64,000 bases of DNA from Litorivita sp050633545 (GTDB lineage: Bacteria; Pseudomonadota; Alphaproteobacteria; Rhodobacterales; Rhodobacteraceae): assembly GCA_050633545.1 (NCBI GenBank), contig JBOEGS010000001.1, forward strand, positions 434,001 to 498,000, written 5' to 3'. Shown one piece after another: positions 18,157 through 25,961 of this stretch. The notes under the pieces are model-generated. The model was not told the DNA's origin, did no database searches, and saw only the letters and a program-made list of their open reading frames with translations. The position numbers and the translations under genes were made by a program. Position 1 is the stretch's first letter; every line of letters starts with the position of its first letter.

Positions 18157-19493
18157 GCCTGTGCCTCGGCCTCCAGCGCGGGGTATTTCCACCCCAAGGT
18201 GACGCCGCGCGCGATGAAAGAGATCAGCAGGCTCGACCAAAGCCCGTGATTGCCAAGGCTGGGCACCAAGACCGCGACCGATATCACATAGATCACAAAG
18301 CTGATCGCCATCATATTGCGCATGTCGCGGGTGCGGGTTGCGCCGATGAATATTCCGTCCAACAGCCAGCTTGCCGCGCCCACCAGCGGCGCGATGATCA
18401 TATAGACCAGATAGACGCGCGCCTCGGCGCGCACCGGCTCGGAGGTGGTCATCAGATCGATCAGCGCCGCGCCGAACACCACAAAGACCAAGGCCAATGC
18501 CGCCCCCGTGGACCAGCCCCACAGGCTGCACATCCATGCGCTGCGGCGCAGGCGGGCACGGTCACGCGCCCCCAAGGCCTGACCGACCAAGGCTTCGACC
18601 GCAAAGGCAAAACCGTCAAGCCCGTAAGCCGTGATCATCAAAAACTGCAGCAGCACCTGATTGGCGGCCAAGGGCACATCGCCAAAATCGGCGCCAAGGA
18701 AGATGAAGGAGCTGAAGATCGCCTGTAGCATGAGCGAGCGCAGCATGATGTCGCGGTTCACCATCGCCATATTGCGCAGCTTCACGCGGTCGAACACCCG
18801 CGCCCAATCGCGCCACGCAGGCACGCGAAAAGCCGCGCGGCACAGGTAAATCCCCATGGCCAGCCCGCTCCATTCGGCCAAAAAGGTCGCCAAGGCCACG
18901 CCCTCGACACCCCATCCAAGGCCAAGCACAAACCAAAAATCGAGCCCGATGTTGAGCCCGTTCATCCAAAGCTGGATCACCAGAACGCCGCGGGTGCGCT
19001 CTTGGGCGATGAGCCATCCGGTGACGCCGTAAATCGCGATGGCCGCAGGGGCGGAAAACACGCGGATGCGCATATAGCTGCGCGCAAGCTCCTCAACCTC
19101 GGGCGTTGCGGGCGAGAGGCGAAAGGCCGCGAGAAACAGCAAGGATTGCAGCGCAATGATCACCGCCCCTGCCAGCGCCGCGAGCATCAAGGCGCGGGTC
19201 AACAAGGCGGCGACCTCGCCGTCCTCTCCTGCGCCGATGGCCCGCGCGGTCAAACCCGTGGTCCCCATCCGCAAAAAACCGAAAACCCAATAGAGCGAGG
19301 TCAGCACAATCGCCCCGAGCCCCACCGCCCCGATCGGCGCGGCCAGCCCCATTTGCCCGATCACACCGGTGTCCACCGCGCCCAAGATCGGCACCGTGGC
19401 ATTGGACAGAACAATCGGCACGGCAATGTGCAAAATCCGCCGGTGGGTGACCTCGGGCGCGGCGGCGCGCGCGGCGGAGGCGGGGGCGCTCAT
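18153..19493 (-). CDS. MATE-family efflux transporter (DinF-like)
   Basis: A 446-residue inner-membrane antiporter with about 12 hydrophobic helices arranged in two related halves. The N-half has PIVLSNATVPILGAVDTGVIG and the Arg/Thr-rich loop GLTARAIGAG; the C-half has the matching DGFAFAVEALVGQALGAR. This is typical of DinF-type MATE pumps that export drugs or bile-salt-like amphiphiles using Na+ or H+. The ATG lies three bases after the stop of a thioesterase gene, so it is the last gene of a three-gene minus-strand operon. Confidence 0.92.
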   Translation of the reverse strand: MSAPASAARAAAPEVTHRRILHIAVPIVLSNATVPILGAVDTGVIGQMGLAAPIGAVGLGAIVLTSLYWVFGFLRMGTTGLTARAIGAGEDGEVAALLTRALMLAALAGAVIIALQSLLFLAAFRLSPATPEVEELARSYMRIRVFSAPAAIAIYGVTGWLIAQERTRGVLVIQLWMNGLNIGLDFWFVLGLGWGVEGVALATFLAEWSGLAMGIYLCRAAFRVPAWRDWARVFDRVKLRNMAMVNRDIMLRSLMLQAIFSSFIFLGADFGDVPLAANQVLLQFLMITAYGLDGFAFAVEALVGQALGARDRARLRRSAWMCSLWGWSTGAALALVFVVFGAALIDLMTTSEPVRAEARVYLVYMIIAPLVGAASWLLDGIFIGATRTRDMRNMMAISFVIYVISVAVLVPSLGNHGLWSSLLISFIARGVTLGWKYPALEAEAQA

Positions 19494-19496
19494 GGC

Positions 19497-20006
19497 CTAG
19501 CGATCACGATCAGGCATCAAGAAATGCCCCGTGGCTTGGGCAAAGGCACGGTCGCGGTTGTCTTGCCATGCTTCCACATGCACCGAGGCATAGCGCCGCC
19601 CCGAGCGGTTGATCTGCGCGCGCGCATAGGCATCGCGCGGCAGGCCCGAGCGCAGGTAGTCGACGGTGAAATCAATGGTTTTCGGCAGGCGCGGCATTTG
19701 GCCTTGGGCCAAGGCCTCGGTGTCAAAACGCCCGTCCTCAATCTCATCCCACAGCATCGCCCAGCTTAACCCGATGATCGCCGTGACCTCCAAAAACGCC
19801 GCCGTGACCCCGCCATGGATCGCGGGCAAAAACGGGTTGCCGATCAATTTGTCGGCAAAGGGCAAAATGGCGGTCAACTCGTCACCGCGGCGGTCGAATT
19901 CGATGCCGAGCCATTTGATATAGGGCACGCCATGCACCAAGGAGGCCAAAGCATCATCGCGGCGCTGTTTGACGATCTGGACGGGTTCGGGGCGCTTGCG
20001 ACTCAT
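19497..20006 (-). CDS. PaaI-type hotdog thioesterase (second of a pair)
   Basis: A 169-residue hotdog-fold protein. The helix and turn PFLPAIHGGVTAAFLEVTA is the PaaI/YbgC thioesterase signature (HGG with a downstream acidic residue), and DFTVDYLRSG forms the next strand. Such enzymes hydrolyse acyl-CoA thioesters. It starts within the stop of its paralogue upstream (ATGA) and ends three bases before the MATE start. The pair may form a heteromer, but this is inference. Confidence 0.87.
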   Translation of the reverse strand: MSRKRPEPVQIVKQRRDDALASLVHGVPYIKWLGIEFDRRGDELTAILPFADKLIGNPFLPAIHGGVTAAFLEVTAIIGLSWAMLWDEIEDGRFDTEALAQGQMPRLPKTIDFTVDYLRSGLPRDAYARAQINRSGRRYASVHVEAWQDNRDRAFAQATGHFLMPDRDR

Positions 20007-20434
20007 TTGCTGCGCCGCCCTTCGACGGTAAAGGCGCCGGTGGCCGTGGCCACGGGGCGGTCGGTGTCATTATCGGTCGCGGTGGCACGCACAAAGGCGA
20101 CCGAACGGGTGATATGGTAGCAATGGGCGGTGGTGGTAATCGCCTCTCCGGGGGTGGCGGCGCGCATATAATCAATGCGCAGATCAATCGTCGCCGTGCC
20201 TCCGGGGCTGGAGGGGTGGCTCATCACCGCCGCCCCGCAACAGGTGTCCATCAAGGCCGAAACCGCCCCGCCATGAATCACTCCGGTTTGCGGATCGCCG
20301 ATGAAGTGCTCGTTATACTCCATCTTTATCGTGGCTTGCCCCTGCCCGATGGCGGTGAGCTTCATGCCCAGCGCCTGCGCATGCGGGATATTAGAGATGA
20401 ACTGCTCCGCCATTTTGGCGTGTCGGTCGGTCAT
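20003..20434 (-). CDS. PaaI-type hotdog thioesterase (first of a pair)
   Basis: A 143-residue hotdog thioesterase. It contains QTGVIHGGAVSALMDTCCGAAV, the hotdog helix with the conserved HGG and Asp, and IDLRIDYMRAATPG for the following strand. The family acts on aromatic or medium-chain acyl-CoA. It is the first gene of the operon with a second thioesterase and a MATE pump, and is divergent from the first merR gene with a 125-bp gap. That places it under possible control of the beta-oxidation regulators to its right. Confidence 0.9.
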   Translation of the reverse strand: MTDRHAKMAEQFISNIPHAQALGMKLTAIGQGQATIKMEYNEHFIGDPQTGVIHGGAVSALMDTCCGAAVMSHPSSPGGTATIDLRIDYMRAATPGEAITTTAHCYHITRSVAFVRATATDNDTDRPVATATGAFTVEGRRSK

Positions 20435-20559
20435 TGTGGCTATTGCCCTGCTCTGAATAGAGAATACCGCACAATAAGAGCGGCAAATTCACCCAAGGGC
20501 AAGAGCAGCGGTTGCCCTCCCCCAAACTTCGACTTAACTTTGGCGCGAGGGAGATACGC

Positions 20560-20934
20560 ATGTCTGAAACACGGCTTTCGTTCAAAGAAATGTGCGCGAA
20601 GTTCGACGTGACCCCGCGCACGTTACGCTATTACGAGTATATCGAGCTATTGCAGCCAGAGCGCGAAGGCCGCTCGCGCTTTTATGGCGCGCGCGAATGT
20701 GCGCGTATGGTGCTGATCTTGCGCGGCCGCAAATGGGGGTTTTCGCTCGAAGGCATCCGCCAGTGGCTGCAAATGTATGACCAAGAAGGCACGGAAATGC
20801 AGATGCGCCAATGGGTCGAGAACGCCACCAACCAGCTTACCGAGCTCGAAGACCAGCGCGCACAGCTGGACGAGGCCATCGCAGAGCTTCGCAAATCGCG
20901 CGACGAGACCTCTGACGCGCTTTCAAAACTGTAA
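20560..20934 (+). CDS. MerR-family regulator (first of tandem pair)
   Basis: A 124-residue DNA-binding protein. Residues 5-72 are the winged HTH (SFKEMCAKFDVTPRTLRYYE .. GRSRFYGARECARMVLILRGRKWGFSLEGIRQWL). A coiled-coil dimer helix follows (about 85-120, QLTELEDQRAQLDEAIAEL). There is no cysteine-rich metal loop, so an organic or acyl effector is more likely than metal. A GAGGGAGA ribosome site precedes the start at 20560. It is a close paralogue of the next merR, and both precede a fatty-acid oxidation cluster, as in regulators of branched-chain or fatty-acid catabolism. Confidence 0.92.
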   Translation: MSETRLSFKEMCAKFDVTPRTLRYYEYIELLQPEREGRSRFYGARECARMVLILRGRKWGFSLEGIRQWLQMYDQEGTEMQMRQWVENATNQLTELEDQRAQLDEAIAELRKSRDETSDALSKL

Positions 20935-21254
20935 TGCCCAGCTCTAAAAGCGCCGTCTCTTAGCCCGAAAAAAGAGAATCACCCGACCCCATGGACCCGC
21001 CTTGGCCCGTTCCCCCTACCCTATCGGATAGGGCGACATCGGATGCGGGGTCTGGAATACCATACTGTGTTTCTCTTCGCGTTTTTTTCCCCGCGAAAGG
21101 TTATTACCAGTGACTTAGGGTTACCTTGACTGTTCTTACGTAAGCCTGAAAGTGACGTGGCGTATAACTTACGTCAACCTCACGAGTCGTTGTATCGACG
21201 GTTCAGGACGTTCATTTGACCAGTCATATCGCTAATCACGTATGTGAGGATAAG
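20935..21254. promoter_or_regulatory. 320-bp regulatory region between the two merR genes
   Basis: This gap holds two perfect palindromes: CCCTATC-G-GATAGGG at 21019-21033, and CTTACGTAAG at 21135-21144. A related element, CTTACGTCAAC, is at 21168-21178, with GTGACGT at 21152-21158 before it. The ACGT-centred elements recall MerR-type catabolic operators (LiuR-like sites have ACGT cores), so autoregulation of the second merR and the cluster is plausible. No -35/-10 pair matched well enough to call. Confidence 0.5.
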
Positions 21255-21656
21255 ATGAACGATCAAACGATGACCATCCGCGAGATGTGCGACGCCTTCG
21301 AGGTGACCCCGCGCACATTGCGGTTCTATGAAGCAAAGGAGCTTCTGTTCCCCATTCGTGAGGGGCAAAAGCGCCTGTTTACCCGCCGTGATCGTGCACG
21401 GCTCAAATTGATCCTGAGAGGCAAGCGCTTCGGCTTTAGCCTTGAAGAGATTCGTCAACTTCTCGACCTATATGAGGTCGGGGATCAGCAGCAAACGCAG
21501 CTGACCAAAACCTATGAGGTGGCGCAAACCCGCCTTGAAGACCTGATGAAGCAACGCGATGAGCTCAACACCGCCATCGACGAGCTTCAAGAGCAAATGA
21601 AATGGGGCGAGAAAATGATCGCCTCGCTGCGCCAACCAAAACGGGCGGCGGAGTAA
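21255..21656 (+). CDS. MerR-family regulator (second of tandem pair)
   Basis: A 133-residue MerR protein: winged HTH in residues 6-75 (TIREMCDAFEVTPRTLRFYE, FTRRDRARLKLILRGKRFGFSLEEIRQLLDL) and a long coiled coil in 85-125. The start at 21255 follows a GAGGATA site; an open frame extends 13 codons upstream. It lacks cysteines in the effector region, so it is not a metal sensor of the MerR/CueR type. It is placed 25 bases before the acyl-CoA dehydrogenase gene and probably controls it. Palindromes upstream are candidate binding sites. Confidence 0.92.
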   Translation: MNDQTMTIREMCDAFEVTPRTLRFYEAKELLFPIREGQKRLFTRRDRARLKLILRGKRFGFSLEEIRQLLDLYEVGDQQQTQLTKTYEVAQTRLEDLMKQRDELNTAIDELQEQMKWGEKMIASLRQPKRAAE

Positions 21657-21681
21657 ACACCACCAAGGGAGAGAGATCTCA

Positions 21682-23457
21682 ATGCCCAGCTATACCGCAC
21701 CGATCAAAGACATGCAGTTCATCCTGCACGACGTTTTGAAGGCCTCGCAGGCCGATATCCCCGGATATGACGAGCTTGAACCGGATTTCACCGGCGCGGT
21801 ATTGGAGGAAGCGGGCAAGATCTCTTCCGAAGTTCTGGCCCCGCTCAATGTGGTGGGCGACAAGGAAGGCTGCCGTTTGGAAAACGGCAAAGTCTTTACC
21901 CCCACAGGCTTCAAAGAGGCCTTTGAGCAACTCAAAGAGGGCGGTTGGACCGGTCTGGATTGCGACCCCGAATATGGTGGTCAGGGCATGGCCTATGTGC
22001 TTGCCATCGCCGTTGGCGAAATGATGCAATCGGCGAACCAGGCCTTCATGATGTATCCGGGTCTGACCCACGGCGCCTATAGCGCGATCCACGCCCACGG
22101 ATCGGACGAGCAAAAGGCGACCTACCTGCCCAAGATGGTGTCGTGTGAATGGACCGGCACGATGAACCTGACCGAACCGCATTGCGGCACCGATCTGGGT
22201 CTCATGCGCACCAAGGCAGAGCCGCAAGACGACGGCTCCTATGCCATCTCCGGCCAGAAGATTTTCATCTCGGCCGGTGATCACGACATGTCCGAGAACG
22301 TCATCCACCTCGTGCTGGCGAAAATCCCCGGCGGTCCCGAGGGCATCAAGGGCGTGTCGCTGTTTATCGTGCCCAAGTTCATCGTCAATGACGACGGCTC
22401 GCTCGGCGCGCGCAATGGCGTGTCGGTCGGTTCGATCGAAGAAAAGATGGGCATCCACGGCAATTCGACCTGCGTGCTGAACTATGACGGCGCGACCGGT
22501 TACCTGATCGGCGAGGCCCATAAGGGCATGCGCGCGATGTTCACCATGATGAACGAAGCCCGTATTGGCGTTGGTATGCAAGGGCTTAGCCAAGCCGAAG
22601 CCGCCTACCAAAACGCCGTGATCTACGCCAAGGACCGTTTGCAAGGCCGCGCCGTGACCGGCGCGCAGTTCCCCGACAAACCCGCCGATCCCCTAATCGT
22701 GCACCCCGATATCCGCCGTTCCTTGATGGATCAGAAAAGCTTTTGCGAGGGCGCGCGGATGCTGTGCCTTTGGGGCGCGGAACTTATCGACCGCTCGCAC
22801 CGCAAGAATGACAGCACGGCTCTGGGCCTGATTTCGCTGCTCACTCCGGTGATCAAGGGCTTCCTCACCGATGAGGGCTACGACATGACCGTCAAGGCGC
22901 AGCAAATCTACGGCGGCCACGGTTACATCGAAGAATGGGGCATGTCGCAATTCACCCGCGATGCGCGGATCGCCATGATCTACGAGGGCGCCAACGGTGT
23001 TCAGGCGCTCGATCTGGTGGGTCGCAAGCTGGCCGCGGATGGTGGCAAACCGATGATGGCCTTCATCGAACTGGTCAAAACCTTCTGCAAGGAAAACGCC
23101 GATGACGAGGCCATGGCGCCCTTCACCGAGCCTTTGAAAGAAGCCTCCAAAGCGCTTCAGGCGGCGGCGATGTATTTCATGCAAAACGGTATGAAGAACC
23201 CCAACCACGCTTTGGCGGGATCCAATGATTTCATGCATCTTTTCGGGCATGTCACATTGGGTTTGATGTGGGGTTACATGGGCAAAGCGGCCTCGGAGGC
23301 GCTCAAGGGTGATCCTGCGGACAAAGAGTTCTTTGAGACCAAACTGGCGACGGGCCGCTATTACATGGCGCGCCGTTTGCCCGCCGTGGCCACCCATCTG
23401 GCGCGCATCCAATCGGGTGCCGACACGGTGATGGCGCTGGACGCCGAGAGCTTCTGA
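21682..23457 (+). CDS. acyl-CoA dehydrogenase with extended C-terminal domain (FadE/DmdC-like)
   Basis: A 591-residue flavoenzyme for the first step of beta-oxidation. It has the small N-terminal extension of this subfamily (PIKDMQFILHDVL), the ACAD N and middle domains (MNLTEPHCGTDLG and GQKIFISAGDHD bind FAD), and the catalytic Glu in IYEGANGVQALDLVGRKL. It ends with the extra C-terminal domain (about residues 465-590) of the 590-residue subfamily. Relatives include 3-methylmercaptopropionyl-CoA dehydrogenase (DmdC) of the DMSP pathway, so the substrate could be a fatty acyl-CoA or MMPA-CoA; the nearby thiolase and FadB-like genes favour fatty acids. A GGGAGAGAGA leader precedes the start. 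Confidence 0.92.
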   Translation: MPSYTAPIKDMQFILHDVLKASQADIPGYDELEPDFTGAVLEEAGKISSEVLAPLNVVGDKEGCRLENGKVFTPTGFKEAFEQLKEGGWTGLDCDPEYGGQGMAYVLAIAVGEMMQSANQAFMMYPGLTHGAYSAIHAHGSDEQKATYLPKMVSCEWTGTMNLTEPHCGTDLGLMRTKAEPQDDGSYAISGQKIFISAGDHDMSENVIHLVLAKIPGGPEGIKGVSLFIVPKFIVNDDGSLGARNGVSVGSIEEKMGIHGNSTCVLNYDGATGYLIGEAHKGMRAMFTMMNEARIGVGMQGLSQAEAAYQNAVIYAKDRLQGRAVTGAQFPDKPADPLIVHPDIRRSLMDQKSFCEGARMLCLWGAELIDRSHRKNDSTALGLISLLTPVIKGFLTDEGYDMTVKAQQIYGGHGYIEEWGMSQFTRDARIAMIYEGANGVQALDLVGRKLAADGGKPMMAFIELVKTFCKENADDEAMAPFTEPLKEASKALQAAAMYFMQNGMKNPNHALAGSNDFMHLFGHVTLGLMWGYMGKAASEALKGDPADKEFFETKLATGRYYMARRLPAVATHLARIQSGADTVMALDAESF

Positions 23458-23517
23458 GCGCGGGGATAAACCCGCGCCGCAAGGCCGCAACAGGGGGCGA
23501 AAGCCCACTCACGGGAA

Positions 23518-23543
23518 GGGAGCCGGCGGGGATGCCGGCTCCC
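23518..23543 (+). terminator. strong 10-bp hairpin after the acyl-CoA dehydrogenase gene
   Basis: A perfect stem (GGGAGCCGGC / GCCGGCTCCC) with a 6-base loop lies 60 bases after the stop. A weaker hairpin (GCGCGGG / CCCGCGC, 23458-23477) lies directly after the stop codon. Neither is followed by a T-run, so they may act as a partial terminator or an mRNA-stabilising element inside the cluster. Confidence 0.5.
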
Positions 23544-23623
23544 GATAAACCTCTGAAAAATATCACCATTCCATTTTCCGACCGGCAAAGCAAACACCTG
23601 CAGACCAAACGAAGGGAGCCCCT

Positions 23624-23836
23624 ATGCCCAAACGTTTTCGCCTGACCCGCCGCTTCAATGCCTCGATGACCGAAGACGGTTACCGGCGGCTGAAAAAGTT
23701 TGCGGCAGAGGCCGGAATGGACGAGGGAGAGGCGCTGTCTTTTGTGTTTGAAAACTTCGACAGCATTCTCAACGAGGACACATTCGGGCACCGTTTGCGC
23801 CTGTTCACATCCGCATTGGAGACCCGCAAAAAATGA
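23624..23836 (+). CDS. small protein resembling a ribbon-helix-helix regulator
   Basis: A 70-residue, highly charged protein preceded by a good ribosome site (AAGGGAG, seven bases before ATG). The N-terminal RLTRRFNASMTEDGYRRLKKFAAEAGMDEGEA pattern (broken here to avoid a long string: basic strand RFNAS, then helix YRRLKKFA, turn AGMDEGEA, then helix SFVFENFDSI) resembles the ribbon-helix-helix fold of CopG/Arc proteins. Family membership is not proven. It sits between acyl-CoA dehydrogenase and GST genes, just upstream of the 11-bp repeat array, which makes a DNA-binding role attractive. I recognise no named family. Confidence 0.65.
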   Translation: MPKRFRLTRRFNASMTEDGYRRLKKFAAEAGMDEGEALSFVFENFDSILNEDTFGHRLRLFTSALETRKK

Positions 23837-23905
23837 CATCTTTGGCCGCTCTGGACCCGCGCCGCGATGCGGGGCAGCATCGGCCAAATGATCAAAAAAC
23901 CCGTG

Positions 23906-23952
23906 TCGGTATTGCGTCGGTATAACGTCGGTATCACATCGGTATCATATCG
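23906..23952. repeat. tandem array, 11-bp period, core TCGGTAT
   Basis: Four exact copies of TCGGTAT occur at 23906, 23917, 23928 and 23939, each followed by four variable bases, plus a partial fifth TCG at 23950. The spacing of 11 bases is about one helical turn, so the cores lie on one face of the DNA. The array lies 54 bases before the GST start, in the promoter region. Confidence 0.85.
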
Positions 23953-24005
23953 CTTTGGCACGAGGCCCGCGCGCCGCGCCGCCAAAGCACAAGGGAGAGA
24001 GACAG

Positions 24006-24632
24006 ATGACCATCAAATTGCATTGCTTTGGAGAGAGCGGGCATTCGTATAAGGCCGCGCTGACGCTGGCCGTGGCGGGCGCCGATTGGGAGCCGGTTTT
24101 TGTGGATTTCTTCCACGGCGCGAACCGCACCGATGACTACCGCGCGATGAATGTCATGGCCGAGGCCCCCGTGATGGTGGACGGCGATGTGACGCTGAGC
24201 CAATCGGGCGTGATCCAACATTACATCGTCGAGAAAACCGGCAAATTGGGCGGCAAAACCAAAGCCGACGAGCGCGAGGTGTTGCGCTGGATCTTGTGGG
24301 ACAATCACAAATTGTCGTCGCAAGCAGGGATGCAGCGGTTCTTGATGAACTTTTTGCCCGAAGACAAACGCCCCGCCGAGGTCATCGCCTTTACCGCAGG
24401 GCGGCTCAAGGCGGCGTTTCAAACGCTCAACACCGCGCTGGAGGGGCGCGACTGGCTTGTCGGCGATGCGGTGACGATCGCCGATCTGACCTGCTGCGGT
24501 TACCTTTATTACCCCGAGCCTTTCGGATTTGACCGCGCCGATTACCCCAATATCGACAAATGGCTCACCCGAATTAGCGACTTGCCAGACTGGCAACATC
24601 CCTACGATCTTATGCCCCGTAAGGCCGGTTAA
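24006..24632 (+). CDS. glutathione S-transferase family protein
   Basis: A 208-residue GST. The thioredoxin-fold N-domain (about 1-80) has FGESGHSYKAALTLAVAG at the active-site region and EAPVMVDGDVTLSQSGVIQHYI, the cis-Pro and SQS glutathione-binding segment. The helical C-domain (about 90-205) has LVGDAVTIADLTCCGYL, with the conserved N-capping D of the GST fold. The start at 24006 follows AAGGGAGAGAGA; the open frame upstream runs into the repeat array and was rejected. In beta-oxidation clusters GST-like proteins may detoxify reactive enoyl compounds; that is inference. Confidence 0.9.
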   Translation: MTIKLHCFGESGHSYKAALTLAVAGADWEPVFVDFFHGANRTDDYRAMNVMAEAPVMVDGDVTLSQSGVIQHYIVEKTGKLGGKTKADEREVLRWILWDNHKLSSQAGMQRFLMNFLPEDKRPAEVIAFTAGRLKAAFQTLNTALEGRDWLVGDAVTIADLTCCGYLYYPEPFGFDRADYPNIDKWLTRISDLPDWQHPYDLMPRKAG

Positions 24633-24683
24633 CCACCGGCCCCGACGGGCCCGAACATCATCAGTTTCAAGGAGACCTGACGA

Positions 24684-25895
24684 ATGACCGAAGCCTATAT
24701 TTATGACACTGTGCGCACCCCGCGCGGCAAAGGCCGCAAGGACGGCGCATTGCATGAGGTGACTGCAGTCGCGCTCAGCGCCAATGTCCTCAACGCGCTC
24801 AAAACCCGTAACAACCTCGAAGGCCACGCGGTCGAAGACGTGATCTGGGGCAATGTGACCCAAGTGATGGAGCAAGGCGCTTGCCTTGCGCGCACCGCGG
24901 TTCTGGCCTCGGACCTCGACGAGAGCATCCCGGGCCTTGCGATCAACCGTTTTTGCGCCTCGGGCATGGAGGCGGTGAACCTTGCCGCCAACCAAGTCAA
25001 AGGCGGGGCCGGCATGGCCTATATCGCGGGCGGCGTGGAAATGATGGGCCGCGTGCCGATGGGATCGGACGGCGCCGCCGTGGCGGTCGACCCGACCGTG
25101 GCGATGGACAATTATTTTGTCCCGCAAGGCATCTCGGCCGATATCATCGCCACCGAATACGGGTTCACCCGTGATCAGGCCGATGCTTTGGGCGTTGAAT
25201 CGCAGCGCCGCGCGGCGGCCGCATGGGCCGACAACCGTTTTGCCAAATCGGTGATCACCGTGCGCGATGTGAACGGTTTGCCGATCCTTGATCATGACGA
25301 ATACATGCGTCCGGGCACCGATATGCAATCGCTTGGCGCGCTCAAACCCGCCTTTAAGGATATGGGCGAAGTCATGCCCGGTTTCGACAAGATCGCATTG
25401 ATGAAATATCCGCATCTGGAGGCGATCAACCACATCCACCACGCGGGCAATTCGTCCGGCATCGTGGACGGGTCGGCGGGCGTGCTCATCGGCAACAAAG
25501 AGTTTGGCGAGAAATACGGCCTCAAGCCGCGCGCGCGCATCCGTGCCACCGCGAAAATCGGCACCGATCCGACCATCATGCTCACCGGTCCGGTCCCCGC
25601 GACACAAAAAATTCTGGCCGACAGCGGCATGTCGATTTCCGACATCGACCTGTTCGAGGTCAACGAGGCCTTTGCCTCGGTGGTCTTGCGCTTCCAACAG
25701 GCCTTTGACGTCGATCCGGCATTGGTCAATGTCAACGGCGGCTCGATTGCCATGGGGCACCCGTTGGGCGCGACCGGCGCGATCATCATCGGCACGCTTC
25801 TGGACGAGCTGGAACGCTCGGGCAAAGAGGTCGGGCTTGCCACGCTGTGCATCGCGTCGGGCATGGGCGCGGCCACGATCATCGAGCGGGTCTAA
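24684..25895 (+). CDS. acetyl-CoA C-acyltransferase (thiolase)
   Basis: A 403-residue thiolase that cleaves 3-ketoacyl-CoA to acetyl-CoA in the last beta-oxidation step. The acyl-carrying Cys is at residue 91 (INRFCASGME). The base His is in GGSIAMGHPLGATG, and the second Cys in CIASGMGAA, where most thiolases have CIGGG; Ala-Ser replaces Gly-Gly. NEAFASV is present. The length is normal (390-400). It follows the GST gene by 51 bases with an AAGGAGA site and precedes an NTF2-like gene and the FadB-like gene, so the four probably form one transcript. Confidence 0.93.
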   Translation: MTEAYIYDTVRTPRGKGRKDGALHEVTAVALSANVLNALKTRNNLEGHAVEDVIWGNVTQVMEQGACLARTAVLASDLDESIPGLAINRFCASGMEAVNLAANQVKGGAGMAYIAGGVEMMGRVPMGSDGAAVAVDPTVAMDNYFVPQGISADIIATEYGFTRDQADALGVESQRRAAAAWADNRFAKSVITVRDVNGLPILDHDEYMRPGTDMQSLGALKPAFKDMGEVMPGFDKIALMKYPHLEAINHIHHAGNSSGIVDGSAGVLIGNKEFGEKYGLKPRARIRATAKIGTDPTIMLTGPVPATQKILADSGMSISDIDLFEVNEAFASVVLRFQQAFDVDPALVNVNGGSIAMGHPLGATGAIIIGTLLDELERSGKEVGLATLCIASGMGAATIIERV

Positions 25896-25961
25896 GGCCA
25901 TGCGCGCCCCCTCATATCAGCCCAGAGCCTTGCGGCCCTGCGCCACTGTGCGGGGGCGCGC

